This document shows positions 8,094 through 16,504 of a stretch of 64,000 nt of DNA, piece after piece. The DNA is taken from the NCBI RefSeq assembly GCF_002091955.1, contig NZ_MKKY01000091.1:191001-255000 (forward strand), written 5' to 3'. The notes beneath the pieces are model-generated. The model saw nothing but the letters and a program-made list of their open reading frames with translations. It searched no databases and was not told where the DNA came from. This stretch comes from Rhodococcus sp. 1168. Its GTDB lineage: Bacteria; Actinomycetota; Actinomycetes; Mycobacteriales; Mycobacteriaceae. Every line of letters begins with the position of its first letter. Within the stretch, counting starts at the first letter, position 1. A program made the translations under genes and the position numbers.

Positions 8094-9218
8094 TCAGAGC
8101 AGGCTGCGCAGCTTGTGCGCGAGAGTGTCCCAGCGCCAGTTCTTTTCGACCCACTCACGTCCGGCCGCGCCCATCGATGCGGCGAGCGTCGCATCGGACA
8201 GAATTCGGACGATCGCCTCGGTGATCTGCTCGACCGAACGACCATCGACTACATGTCCGGTTTCGTTCTGCCGCACCGTTTCCGGTGCGCCACCGGACAT
8301 GCCGGCGACGACCGGCACGCCGCACGCCGAGGCTTCCAGATAGACGATCCCCAGACCCTCGACGTCGAGCCCCCAGCCGCGAGTTCTGCTCGGCATCGCG
8401 AAGACGTCCGCGATCGTGTGATGCGCAGCCAGCTCCGCCGAACGGACTGTGCCAGTGAAGATCACGTGATCTTCCACGCCGCAGCTGCGAACCAGTGCAC
8501 GTAAGGTGCCCTCGTACGGCCCGCCACCGACGACAACCAGAACCGCACCGTCGATCGCTTCTCGGATCCCTTGCATCGACCGGATGAGGAAATCCTGCCC
8601 CTTGCGCGGTACCAAGCGCGACAGACACAGAATCGTCGGTCGATCCCCCAACCCGTAGCGGGCCCGAAGTTCAGCTCGTGCAGCGGAATCCGGCTTGAAC
8701 TTATCGGTGTCTACACCCGGCGGTACGTGCTCGAGCGCGGCCTGCGGACCGAAGGCCGACGCGAACCGTCCTCGCGTGTACTTACTTACGTACGTCACTG
8801 TGTCGACGGAGTTGCCGATCGCTCGCAGCGTTCCGCGACCACCTGGAATCATCGACCATCCCACTTCGTGTCCATGGGTGCTCGCGATGATCGTCTCTAC
8901 CCCTGCGCGTCTGACCACTGGCGCCATCACGGCGAGCGGCGCGGCCGCCCCGAACCACACACTGTCGCAATCGTGCGACTTCACAAGCCGTGCAGCTCGT
9001 CGCGCCACCAGCGGTGTCGGTAGCATCAGCGTCGTGGGGTGCCGAACCACTTCGTACGGCTGGCGTGCATCGAACTCGACATGACTATCGCCCCGCCATC
9101 GGGGGGCGTATACCACCAGTTCTTCGGGTGGGAACCTATCCGCGATGCTCTGGAGATAGGACTGAATACCTCCGGGACGCGGGGGAAAATCATTCGTTAC
9201 CAAGAGCGTCCGACCCAT
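8094..9218 (-). CDS. pimB: GT4 mannosyltransferase PimB' (phosphatidylinositol mannoside synthesis)
   Basis: 374-aa GT-B glycosyltransferase of family 4. In mycolata PimB' transfers mannose from GDP-mannose to the 6-position of PIM1 to give PIM2, the base of lipomannan and LAM. The N-terminal TNDFPPRPGGIQSYL acceptor loop is typical. The C-terminal donor-site signature has the ExFG-like EGLGIVYLEASACGVPVVAG segment. The frame is open far upstream, but ATG 9218 fits the family and has a -10 hexamer 6 nt before it, suggesting a leaderless mRNA. Location beside fadD15 and the ripC block matches Rv2188c. Confidence 0.9.
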   Translation of the reverse strand: MGRTLLVTNDFPPRPGGIQSYLQSIADRFPPEELVVYAPRWRGDSHVEFDARQPYEVVRHPTTLMLPTPLVARRAARLVKSHDCDSVWFGAAAPLAVMAPVVRRAGVETIIASTHGHEVGWSMIPGGRGTLRAIGNSVDTVTYVSKYTRGRFASAFGPQAALEHVPPGVDTDKFKPDSAARAELRARYGLGDRPTILCLSRLVPRKGQDFLIRSMQGIREAIDGAVLVVVGGGPYEGTLRALVRSCGVEDHVIFTGTVRSAELAAHHTIADVFAMPSRTRGWGLDVEGLGIVYLEASACGVPVVAGMSGGAPETVRQNETGHVVDGRSVEQITEAIVRILSDATLAASMGAAGREWVEKNWRWDTLAHKLRSLL

Positions 9219-9224
9219 TGCACT

Positions 9225-9230
9225 ACCGTA
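9225..9230 (-). promoter_or_regulatory. Predicted -10 element (TACGGT) of pimB, leaderless
   Basis: TACGGT lies 6 nt before the ATG, so transcription would begin at or next to the start codon. No Shine-Dalgarno sequence is present. Confidence 0.5.
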
Positions 9231-9232
9231 GG

Positions 9233-10537
9233 TCAGCTCGCATTCTGCGCAACCCAAGCCCCCCAGTCCGTGATGAATATGCCGGTTCCAGACCCGACAG
9301 TCGCTTCGAGACCCGTACTGATCTCGGCATCTGTTTGCAGACCGGTTGCCAACTGCGCGTAAAGATCTCGGAGCACCGGCTCGCCGTAGCGCTCGGCGAC
9401 GAACGCTGCCAGAGACCATGCGGATTCGTAGGCGAGCGTGGAGCGGAGGCCGCCTGCCGAGAAATCGGAGTCTGCCGGGAGAACCGTGGGCGGTCCACCT
9501 GCCCGGACTACACGATTCAGGGTCGGAGCCAGCGTCGCGAAATCGACACCCGATCCGCGATAGCCCGAGTAGTCCGCGAACCCCTCGAGTATCCACGTCG
9601 GCGATCCGTCGACGGTGTCCGCGCGAGCGGCGATGTGCGTGAGTTCGTGACGCAGGACCGAACGAGTAGTGAAGTCGGACAATCGCTCTGCAGCGGAAGG
9701 CGAGAAGACGACACGCTGCCCGGTCACCGGATCGCCGGGCACAACGAAGTCCGAAACGGACACAGCCGCCACGTCCGGGCCCGCAGCTCCCCCTGCCGAC
9801 GCAAGGAACTCGTCTGTGGAACTCGTTGTCACTATCAGCGTCTTGCGCGGCCAGTCGTCACCCACGAAGTCCGCAACTGCCTCGACCGCGGCCGGTAATT
9901 CGGTGGTAAGCCGAGAGGTGAGAGGATCGTGCTCTCGTTTGCCCAGCACCATCGATGTTCCCCCGGCCGTCGTGACCGGCGTGACCGTTACCGGCCCGAA
10001 GTCCCATGGTCCTCGCCAGGTATGTCGGTCGATACCTGGTACGTCTGTGTCGGACACCAGTCGCCATTCATCGTCGCGCTCGGCCACCAGCAGCGAGATC
10101 GGTCTGCGGGTCGGTAGGTCATCCGGCCCGACGACGCCGTACCGCAAAATCACCGACGGCGCCCACACGTCGGCGGCCCCCACATGCTCGGCTACCTCGG
10201 AAGGGACGGGTATTTCCGGCTCGTCCACGAGCTCGTAACCCCACTCGGACAGCGGCACCTCCGCAAGATTCGATGCGGCGCCGGTCAGCGATTGCAGGAA
10301 TTCAGGTGATGCTGCTGGGTCGACCAGAGCTTCGAGTGCAGCACCGTCGTTGGAGGAGACCGCATCCGCCCAATCCGCCAGAAGCCGTTCTACGCCCGCC
10401 CTACGCTGATCCTCGTACGGATTCGAGGGCATCGACGTCGTCGTCGACTCGGCCAGCGGGCCGGAGGCTGTACACCCCGACACCCACACGAGGGCGCCGA
10501 CGAGAACTGCCGCCGACAAAGAGCGGCGGATAGTCAT
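9233..10537 (-). CDS. Lipoprotein with HExxH metallopeptidase motif (peptidase MA-like)
   Basis: 434-aa secreted lipoprotein with a signal peptide MTIRRSLSAAVLVGALV and lipobox VSGC (Cys22). The middle has an NTF2-like stretch (about 45-180). The C-terminal half carries H297-E-L-T-H301 followed by Glu318 in WILEGFADY, the gluzincin pattern for zinc binding. Arg-rich N-terminus and lipobox fix the start at 10537. It lies 22 bp after ripC on the same strand and just upstream of pimB, in the place of Rv2189c. I infer an envelope protease or its degenerate relative. No substrate can be named. Confidence 0.85.
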   Translation of the reverse strand: MTIRRSLSAAVLVGALVWVSGCTASGPLAESTTTSMPSNPYEDQRRAGVERLLADWADAVSSNDGAALEALVDPAASPEFLQSLTGAASNLAEVPLSEWGYELVDEPEIPVPSEVAEHVGAADVWAPSVILRYGVVGPDDLPTRRPISLLVAERDDEWRLVSDTDVPGIDRHTWRGPWDFGPVTVTPVTTAGGTSMVLGKREHDPLTSRLTTELPAAVEAVADFVGDDWPRKTLIVTTSSTDEFLASAGGAAGPDVAAVSVSDFVVPGDPVTGQRVVFSPSAAERLSDFTTRSVLRHELTHIAARADTVDGSPTWILEGFADYSGYRGSGVDFATLAPTLNRVVRAGGPPTVLPADSDFSAGGLRSTLAYESAWSLAAFVAERYGEPVLRDLYAQLATGLQTDAEISTGLEATVGSGTGIFITDWGAWVAQNAS

Positions 10538-10559
10538 CGAGTGACCCGAACTGGCGCTG

Positions 10560-11621
10560 TCAGTACCGGCGAGCACCGTAGAACGGGAACGACGCCATCG
10601 ACTGAACCTTCACCGGCACACCGAACGTCGACGCATGCAGCACGTTGCCGTTACCGGCATACAGGCCGACATGCGAGGCATCCGGATAAAAGAGTACGAC
10701 GTCGCCCGGCTGAAGGCTTTTCTGATCGACTGGCGTTCCGCCGGCCGCCTGCGCCTGGCTGGACCGCGGAAGCGTCTTGCCGACCTGCGTGTAGGCCCAC
10801 ACGACCAGCCCTGAGCAGTCGAAGCCATCGGGCCCGGTAGCGCCCCATACGTACGGTTTACCTATCTGCGTCAAACCTGCTTGCAGAGCACCGGACCCCG
10901 ATCCCGGAACCAGACCCTCGATGATCTTCGACAAGTCGAATCCTGGAGGCAGCGGGCTGCCTGCATAGTCACTCTTCTCGGCGCCGGACAGCGCACTGAA
11001 CGCCGCCATCACCTCTGCCGTTTGCCCTTGAAGTTCGCTCTGCTTGGCCTGCAGATCGTCGCTGACCATTTTGGCCTGATCTGCAGCCACGCGCGCCTCG
11101 TCTGCAGCTGAACGTGAGGCCTCTTCGGCCGCAGCAGCATCGGAAGTAGCCTGCTTGAACTGACCCACCTGCCGCGACGTTTCCGCGGAAATGATGTCGA
11201 GGGCCGACATCTGGTCCAACAGTTGCTGCGGTGAATCGCTGACCATCACAGCGAACAACCTGTTTGTCCGACCACCCTGATAGTTGACGTTGGCTACTTT
11301 GTCCACGGCGGGCTTCAGCGCGGCCAACGCCGCTTCGGCGTCCGCGAGCGCGCTCTGATGAGAACCGAGGGCTGCCTCTGCTTCGCGCTGCACTGCGGTC
11401 TTGGCATCGAGATCTATCTGCGCGTTGTGCAGAGCCTCGGTCGTTTGCTCGGACTCACGAGCAAGGTCCGACAACCGCGTCTGTGCATCGGATGCACTGT
11501 CTATGCCCGGCTGCGCCTGGGCTGTGGCGGCCGGTGCCACCAGTAGGCACAGCGCACATGCTGCAGCGGCGAGGACACTGCGTTTGGATCGAGCAACGTT
11601 CTTGACTGTCGGTGTCGCCAC
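10560..11621 (-). CDS. ripC: NlpC/P60 peptidoglycan endopeptidase, RipC-like
   Basis: 353-aa secreted hydrolase. The signal peptide ends near AQAQ (about 37). A long Ala/Gln/Glu-rich coiled coil (about 40-205) precedes a linker and the NlpC/P60 domain (about 245-353). The catalytic triad is visible as Cys269 (FDCSGL), His317 (ASHVG) and His329 (VLHAS). This is a D,L-endopeptidase fold that cleaves stem peptides; in RipC-type enzymes the coiled coil is a regulatory arm that can engage FtsEX. GTG start with GGAGAG 9 nt upstream. It is followed 22 bp later by the metallopeptidase lipoprotein. The matching mycobacterial gene is Rv2190c. Confidence 0.92.
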   Translation of the reverse strand: MATPTVKNVARSKRSVLAAAACALCLLVAPAATAQAQPGIDSASDAQTRLSDLARESEQTTEALHNAQIDLDAKTAVQREAEAALGSHQSALADAEAALAALKPAVDKVANVNYQGGRTNRLFAVMVSDSPQQLLDQMSALDIISAETSRQVGQFKQATSDAAAAEEASRSAADEARVAADQAKMVSDDLQAKQSELQGQTAEVMAAFSALSGAEKSDYAGSPLPPGFDLSKIIEGLVPGSGSGALQAGLTQIGKPYVWGATGPDGFDCSGLVVWAYTQVGKTLPRSSQAQAAGGTPVDQKSLQPGDVVLFYPDASHVGLYAGNGNVLHASTFGVPVKVQSMASFPFYGARRY

Positions 11622-11964
11622 AGAAGGTGACTCTCCGTTCTTGCAGGTGTGTCGATGAAGCTATGGCGCAGTGAACCTTCGCTGCGATGTGCGCTGCACC
11701 GGTGTAGGACTGAAAACAAACTCTACCCATGAGTATCAGTAATTTGTCGGAAATCACGTCGGATAACTCGGGCTTTTCCGAACGGCTCGACTATCCGTCC
11801 GATCAGGACTCGGCAAGATTACGGAATCGTCACGCCGGTGTCCAACCACAGCCGGATCGAGATGCTCGACACGTACACCTCGAGCCTCCGAAACGACGAA
11901 ACAGCATCAGGTCCGCGGCCGATACGACCGGGTCCCGATGCTGTTTGCGTACCGATCACACGGG
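11622..11964. other. Intergenic stretch between the two NlpC/P60 genes
   Basis: About 340 bp with no plausible coding frame. It must hold the ripC promoter (minus strand). Near 11740-11840 there are AT-richer patches but no -10/-35 pair I would defend. I looked for a second ydaO riboswitch here and did not find its conserved blocks. A terminator-like hairpin for the upstream gene lies at 11899-11946. Confidence 0.6.
11899..11946 (-). terminator. Hairpin after the short NlpC/P60 gene
   Basis: AAACAGCATC pairs exactly with GATGCTGTTT across a GC-rich 28-nt interior that can fold further. On the minus strand the 3' arm ends in TTT. It lies 19 bp after the stop of the NlpC/P60 gene, consistent with an intrinsic terminator. 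Confidence 0.65.
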
Positions 11965-12522
11965 TCAGTATCGACGAGCTCCGTCGAACGGCATCGACGA
12001 CACCGGTGCAACCTTGACGGGGACACCTGAGGTCGATGCATGGATTACGTTGCCGCCGCCTGCGTAGATACCCGAATGCGATCCACCGTAGAAGGAGACG
12101 ACATCTCCCGGCTGAAGATCGGACTGGGATACCGCAACACCGGCGGACGCCTGGTCGTAGCTCGTACGGGGCAAGCTGACACCGGCCTGCTTGTATGCCC
12201 ACTGCACCAGGCCCGAGCAATCGAACGAGTCGGGACCGGATGCACCGTAGACGTACGGGGCACCGACCTTGGACTCGGCGGCCTGGACAGCCTTTGCGGC
12301 AGGCGTGACCTGCGGGGCGATGGGTGCCGGTGCGGCCGGAAGTCCGGGGACAGCCGGTAGCGGAGGCATGCCCGGGATTTCTGGTATTTCGAAAGTACCG
12401 ACACCCGGGATGGTGATGGGGGCCGCCATTGCGGGGGCAGCGGGCAGGATGACCGCGCCGGCAGTGATCGCACCGGCTACGAGGATTCGACGCAATTGGC
12501 GGGTTGAAGTATTTGACGCCAC
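11965..12522 (-). CDS. Short secreted NlpC/P60 endopeptidase (RipB/RipD type)
   Basis: 185-aa exported protein: signal peptide ending at AMAAP, a Pro-rich linker (IPGMPPLPAVPG) and a single NlpC/P60 domain with Cys102 (FDCSGL), His149 and His161. The domain is about 60% like the RipC domain by eye. It lacks the coiled-coil arm, so it may be constitutively active once secreted. GTG at 12522 is preferred because AATGGAG lies 11 nt upstream; ATG at 12552 would add 10 residues but touches the end of the riboswitch and has no ribosome site. The cyclic di-AMP riboswitch in its leader indicates control by that second messenger. Confidence 0.9.
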   Translation of the reverse strand: MASNTSTRQLRRILVAGAITAGAVILPAAPAMAAPITIPGVGTFEIPEIPGMPPLPAVPGLPAAPAPIAPQVTPAAKAVQAAESKVGAPYVYGASGPDSFDCSGLVQWAYKQAGVSLPRTSYDQASAGVAVSQSDLQPGDVVSFYGGSHSGIYAGGGNVIHASTSGVPVKVAPVSSMPFDGARRY

Positions 12523-12554
12523 GAGAGGTTGTGCTCCATTTCTTCCACTCATCC

Positions 12555-12706
12555 GCCGACCGAGTTAGCTGACGGGTTCGGGCTGGGAAGATCAGCCCTA
12601 CCCACCGTTCGCATAGTTGCGATCCGGCGGGATTCACCCCAGTAGAAATCGGGTTCCCGGTACGGCCACTCTGACGAGTGCCCGATTAGGCGGTGACTTG
12701 CGACGC
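12555..12706 (-). ncRNA. Cyclic di-AMP (ydaO/yuaA) riboswitch
   Basis: The minus strand carries the conserved blocks of this riboswitch in order: CACCGCCTAATCG at the 5' side, CCGGGAACCCGA, GGGGTGAATC, a variable stem, TAGGGC, then CCCGAACCCGTCAGCTAA at the 3' end. It is placed directly upstream of an NlpC/P60 gene, the usual target in actinobacteria. There cyclic di-AMP binding typically turns expression off. No terminator arm is obvious between the aptamer and the start codon, so the read-out could be at translation or by Rho. Confidence 0.88.
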
Positions 12707-12817
12707 CACTCCTGTCTGGACTGGCGAGACTCCGCAAGGTCTCAGGAAGGTTACGAAATGGCATACCTCCGTGTCGACCCCAACGCGCCGAAGAGTCGCG
12801 AATATCTGAAAAATGGA

Positions 12818-13099
12818 CTACATCGCACGTAGATCAGCGCTTGAATCACAGGACGGTAACGAAGAGCTCCGGGAAGGGCCGTCGGAGTCCAGGACCAGAC
12901 GCAAACGTGGGACGAGACCGACCTCGGCAAGAACCCCGATGGCACCCAGTTCCTCCTGGTCGATGTCTATTTTCGAGCCTTGGACAGCGACTCCGACATC
13001 GACCGGACCTTCCGCTCCCGGAGCCCCTAAAAGAACGGTTACGACGCAGTCTCCGCACGCGATGTCTCGAACCTTGCAATCATCGCAATCCACAATCAT
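12818..13099 (-). CDS. Small conserved protein with paired CxxC motifs
   Basis: 93 aa beginning MIVDCDDCKVRDIACGDC: Cys5, Cys8, Cys15 and Cys18 make a compact four-cysteine cluster able to hold zinc or Fe-S. It is followed by VVTVLLG, a Gly/Ala loop, and a helix matching EELGAIGVLAEVGLVPRLRL. I recall similar short proteins across actinobacteria, always unnamed. The ribosome site GACGAGG precedes ATG. It is divergent from the exonuclease/GIY-YIG gene, whose start lies 135 bp away. Function unknown; a metal-binding regulator or electron carrier are only guesses. Confidence 0.78.
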   Translation of the reverse strand: MIVDCDDCKVRDIACGDCVVTVLLGAPGAEGPVDVGVAVQGSKIDIDQEELGAIGVLAEVGLVPRLRLVLDSDGPSRSSSLPSCDSSADLRAM

Positions 13100-13220
13100 G
13101 TGATCCTCGTCTCTTTCGTGTTTCAGCCCGAAAATCCGACTCGTTTCGGGCGAACATATCGGCGAGGTACGACACGGCTTTTACAAAGCGACAACCCAGA
13201 ATTTTGTCGGTACCGCCATC

Positions 13221-13226
13221 TACCGT
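13221..13226 (+). promoter_or_regulatory. Predicted -10 element (TACCGT) of the exonuclease/GIY-YIG gene
   Basis: TACCGT ends 8 nt before GTG 13235 and no ribosome site is present, so a leaderless mRNA is likely. This also argues against the longer frame starting at 13100. Confidence 0.45.
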
Positions 13227-13234
13227 CCTGTCTT

Positions 13235-14965
13235 GTGACCCTTCCGATCCAGCTGACGTTCGATGAACTGGACACCCCGTTGCACCAGACGACTTTCGTG
13301 GTCGTCGATTTGGAGACGACGGGCGGCAGTGCCGATACCGAAGCCATCACCGAGATCGGGGCGGTCAAAGTCCGTGGAGGTGAGGTGATCGGCGAATTCG
13401 CCACACTCGTCGATCCAGGCCGTTCGATCCCGCCTTTCATAGTCGAGCTGACCGGAATCACCTCCGCGATGCTGATCGACGCACCGCGCATCGAGCGTGT
13501 ACTTCCCGGCTTCCTGGAATTTGCACGGGGCGCAGTCCTCGTCGCCCACAACGCGGGGTTCGACACCGGTTTTCTCCGAGCCGCCGCCAGCCGACTGGAC
13601 ATCGCCTGGCCCAAGTTCCAAGTTTTGTGCACCGTCAAACTGGCGCGTCGTGTACTCACCCGTGACGAGGCCCCATCTGTGAAATTGTCGGCACTCGCAT
13701 CGTTGTTCGATGTCGGCACGACGCCGACTCACCGTGCCTTGGACGACGCTCGTGCGACGGTGGACGTGCTGCACGCGCTTATCGAGCGCGTCGGAAATCA
13801 GGGTGTGCACAGCTACGCCGAACTCGTCGACTATCTCCCGAACGTCTCCGCCGGACAGCGTGCGAAGCGTTCCCTCGCGGCCCACCTCCCCCGAACCCCG
13901 GGGGTGTACTTGTTCAAGGGCCCCGGCAAGGAGGTTCTGTACGTCGGTACCTCGACCAATCTGCAGCGTCGAGTCCGGAACTACTTCACCGGTTCGGAAA
14001 CCCGCGGCCGGATGAAGGAGATGGTCAGCCTTGCTATCGATGTCGACTACGTCGAGTGCGCTCACGGTCTCGAAGCAGGCGTCCGCGAACTCCGGTTGCT
14101 GAGTGCGCACATCCCGCCGTACAACCGCCGATCGAAATTCCCCATGAAGGGGTGGTGGATCACCACGACGGTCGAAGCGTTTCCACGGCTTTCCATCGTC
14201 AGAGCGCCGACGGTCAGCTCACTCGGGCCCTTCATAGCGCGTACTGATGCCGCGGACGCTGCGGCGCTCATCTCCGAATTCGGTTCGATTCGCACCTGCT
14301 CCAATCGCATCCCACGCACCGGCACACACGGACAGAACTGCCCACCGACCGCGGTGGGTGGTTGCGCCGCAGCGATGGCAGGTGTGCTGTCGCCCGATGA
14401 GTACTCGGTATATCCCGCGCGATTCCACGCTTTGATCGACGGCGTCGACAACTCCATGTTGGACGCTGCGCGAGTACGGGTCACGCAACTCGCCGATACC
14501 GAACTTTTCGAATCAGCAGCCCGTCTGCGTGATCGACTCACCGTTCTCGCCGACATGATCCGAAGAATGCACCGTCTGGCCGCGATCGCAGCCATCACCG
14601 AACTCGTCGCCGCCAGAAGAACTACGGAAGGCGGATGGGAACTCGCAGTGTTTCGGAACGGTCGGCTGGCGGGCGCGGCCACCACCTCGCGTCACGTGCA
14701 CCCGATGCCGGCCGTGGAGGCCATCACCGCGGCCGCCGAAACCGTCATCCCGGACACCACTCCGTTATGCGGCGCATCACCCGAAGAAGTGGGCCTCATT
14801 GCCCGGTGGCTGGAGTCCGACGGCGTCCGCATAGTGCGCACCACCGACGGGTATGCCGAGCCGGTATACGGCGCTGGTGCGTGGAAAGAATGGTGCAGCA
14901 TTTCTCGCGCCGCATCCCGCCACGAGTACAGCGCGTCGCCGTACCCCAACCGATACGCCCTCTAA
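13235..14965 (+). CDS. DEDDh exonuclease / GIY-YIG (UvrC-like) fusion nuclease
   Basis: 576-aa two-nuclease protein. The N-terminal DnaQ-type 3'-5' exonuclease has Asp25/Glu27 (VVDLETTGG), AHNAGFD and THRALDDA (DEDDh set complete). From about residue 222 follows a GIY-YIG domain (GVYLFKGPGKEVLYVGTSTNLQRR). A UvrC-like cysteine region has Cys355, Cys369 and Cys377 spaced as in UvrC, but Met381 where UvrC has a fourth Cys. A UVR-like helical segment comes next. The RNase H-like and HhH modules of full UvrC are absent. This matches Rv2191. A role in DNA repair incision/processing, comparable to Cho, is inferred. GTG start chosen from the -10 spacing. Confidence 0.85.
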   Translation: MTLPIQLTFDELDTPLHQTTFVVVDLETTGGSADTEAITEIGAVKVRGGEVIGEFATLVDPGRSIPPFIVELTGITSAMLIDAPRIERVLPGFLEFARGAVLVAHNAGFDTGFLRAAASRLDIAWPKFQVLCTVKLARRVLTRDEAPSVKLSALASLFDVGTTPTHRALDDARATVDVLHALIERVGNQGVHSYAELVDYLPNVSAGQRAKRSLAAHLPRTPGVYLFKGPGKEVLYVGTSTNLQRRVRNYFTGSETRGRMKEMVSLAIDVDYVECAHGLEAGVRELRLLSAHIPPYNRRSKFPMKGWWITTTVEAFPRLSIVRAPTVSSLGPFIARTDAADAAALISEFGSIRTCSNRIPRTGTHGQNCPPTAVGGCAAAMAGVLSPDEYSVYPARFHALIDGVDNSMLDAARVRVTQLADTELFESAARLRDRLTVLADMIRRMHRLAAIAAITELVAARRTTEGGWELAVFRNGRLAGAATTSRHVHPMPAVEAITAAAETVIPDTTPLCGASPEEVGLIARWLESDGVRIVRTTDGYAEPVYGAGAWKEWCSISRAASRHEYSASPYPNRYAL

Positions 14966-15018
14966 GCTCGCGGGGAGTCGCAACGTACGCGTGTTCGCGC
15001 ATCGAATGAGGGAGACCC

Positions 15019-15294
15019 ATGATCCACGCCATTGTCATGATCGACGCCGAGGCAAGTGCCATCCCGGAAACCGCGCAAGCAGTGGCGGACGTCGACGGGG
15101 TCTCGGAGGTCTATTCGTGTGCGGGAGATGTCGACCTGATCGCCATCGTCAAGGTCCGCAATCATCAGCAGATCGCCGAGGTAGTGACGCAACGGATCAA
15201 CAAGGTCGCCGGTGTACTGAATACTGCGACGCATATTGCGTTCCAGTCGTATTCGAGTGCCGACATAGACGCCGGCTTCTCGATCGGCGAGTGA
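15019..15294 (+). CDS. Stand-alone AsnC/Lrp ligand-binding (RAM) domain protein
   Basis: 91-aa protein consisting only of the beta-alpha-beta-beta-alpha-beta RAM domain of Lrp/AsnC regulators (MIHAIVMIDAE, a GVSEVYSCAGDVDLIAIVKV hairpin, then helix and strand). It has no DNA-binding helix-turn-helix. Such small proteins bind amino acids and form octamers, and may modulate full-length Lrp proteins or enzymes. GAGGGAGA precedes ATG. It follows the nuclease gene by 53 bp and converges on trpD, so an amino-acid sensing role is plausible but unproven. Confidence 0.85.
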   Translation: MIHAIVMIDAEASAIPETAQAVADVDGVSEVYSCAGDVDLIAIVKVRNHQQIAEVVTQRINKVAGVLNTATHIAFQSYSSADIDAGFSIGE

Positions 15295-15321
15295 TGCACT
15301 TTCGCGCCGAAGCCGGTCGGA

Positions 15322-16395
15322 TCAATCCAGCTCGTTCGACCGGCTCACCCATCGAGCCAGCAGAGTGGCTGCTGCACCGGAGTCGACTGCCTTCGTCGCG
15401 CGGACCAACCCAGCAGAGAGGGCACCGATGATGTCACCGGCATCGATTCCTCCGGATATGCCGGCGTAAGCAGTCAGCGCGGCAGCCGCGTTCAGCAGCA
15501 CTGCGTCGCGCACCGGGCCGGACTCCCCGGCTAGAACCGCGTGCACCACCCGCGCGTTGAACGCGGCGTCACCGCCTTTGAGCGCCGACAGCGGAACGTA
15601 GTCGAACCCGAAGTCCTTCGGATCGATCGTGGCCGCAGTAACCGTGCCTCCGGAGACGACGTGCACGCTGGTCGTGGTGGACATCGTTATCTCATCCAGG
15701 CCGTCGTCGCCGCGGACCACGAGAGCGCTCGTGCCACGGCCGGCGAAAACCCCTGCGACAACAGGCACCAATGCCTCGAATGCGCACCCGATCAACCCTG
15801 ATCGGGGCCGACCGGGATTTGTGAGTGGCCCGAGGATATTGAAGACCGTTGGAATGCCGATCTCTTTGCGCGGCGGGCCCGCGAACCGCAGCGCGGGATG
15901 AAATACCGGGGCGAAACAGAACCCGATACCTACATCGCGAACGCTTTCGGCAACTCCGCTCGGCCCCAGACCGAATTTGACTCCCAATGCTTCCAGAACG
16001 TCGGTCGTACCGCTCTGTGACGATGCCGCTCGATTCCCGTGCTTGACCACCGGAGCACCTGCTGCGGCCGCGACGATCGCGGCCATAGTGGAGATGTTCA
16101 CCGTGTCTGCCCCGTCACCACCGGTACCGACGACGTCCACCGAGTTCGGTTCGCTGTCCACGAGCGAGGCATGCGCGAGCATCGAGTCTGCGAGTCCTCC
16201 CACCTCTGCAGGAGTGGGCCCCTTCATCTTGAGGGCCACCCCGAAGGCGGCAATCTGCGCGGCTGTGGCGTGGTCGGACATGATCTCGTCCATCGCCCAG
16301 GCCGTATCGGCACTCGATAGATCGACCCACGACGTCAATGCCCCCAGAATGCTCTTCCAGGTCCTGCTCGACTCGTCGTTGATCGGTGCGGTCAT
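15322..16395 (-). CDS. trpD: Anthranilate phosphoribosyltransferase
   Basis: 357 aa, second step of tryptophan synthesis: transfers phosphoribose from PRPP to anthranilate. The PRPP-binding [14 protein letters not shown] loop, the [21 protein letters not shown] anthranilate site and the GDDGLDE acidic motif are intact. ATG 16395 is preferred over upstream in-frame starts because family members begin here with a helical N-terminus. It is monocistronic, away from other trp genes, as in M. tuberculosis (Rv2192c). Feedback or attenuator elements were not seen. Confidence 0.93.
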   Translation of the reverse strand: MTAPINDESSRTWKSILGALTSWVDLSSADTAWAMDEIMSDHATAAQIAAFGVALKMKGPTPAEVGGLADSMLAHASLVDSEPNSVDVVGTGGDGADTVNISTMAAIVAAAAGAPVVKHGNRAASSQSGTTDVLEALGVKFGLGPSGVAESVRDVGIGFCFAPVFHPALRFAGPPRKEIGIPTVFNILGPLTNPGRPRSGLIGCAFEALVPVVAGVFAGRGTSALVVRGDDGLDEITMSTTTSVHVVSGGTVTAATIDPKDFGFDYVPLSALKGGDAAFNARVVHAVLAGESGPVRDAVLLNAAAALTAYAGISGGIDAGDIIGALSAGLVRATKAVDSGAAATLLARWVSRSNELD

Positions 16396-16504
16396 CTTTT
16401 CCCGTGCCTTCCTGAACTGACGGCCAAATCTTCGGCACCGGTGTGGTCCGACCGAACCTATGACGCGGTTGCAACACGTCATAGGTACGCAATGAGGCGA
16501 AAGC

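Noticed and set aside
11622-11820. Second ydaO riboswitch before ripC
   Set aside because: The conserved GGGGTGAATC and CCCGAACCCGTCAGC blocks are absent.
12758-12832. 24-codon plus-strand ORF (MAYLRVDPNAPK...) with AGGAAGG upstream
   Set aside because: Very short and lies in the promoter area of the minus-strand riboswitch; nothing else supports it.
13100-13234. Upstream extension of the exonuclease/GIY-YIG gene
   Set aside because: Residues are unlike the family, and the -10 hexamer near GTG 13235 gives a better start.
13220-14110. 296-aa minus-strand frame opposite the exonuclease/GIY-YIG gene
   Set aside because: Shadow frame with no recognisable motif; the plus strand has two nuclease domains.
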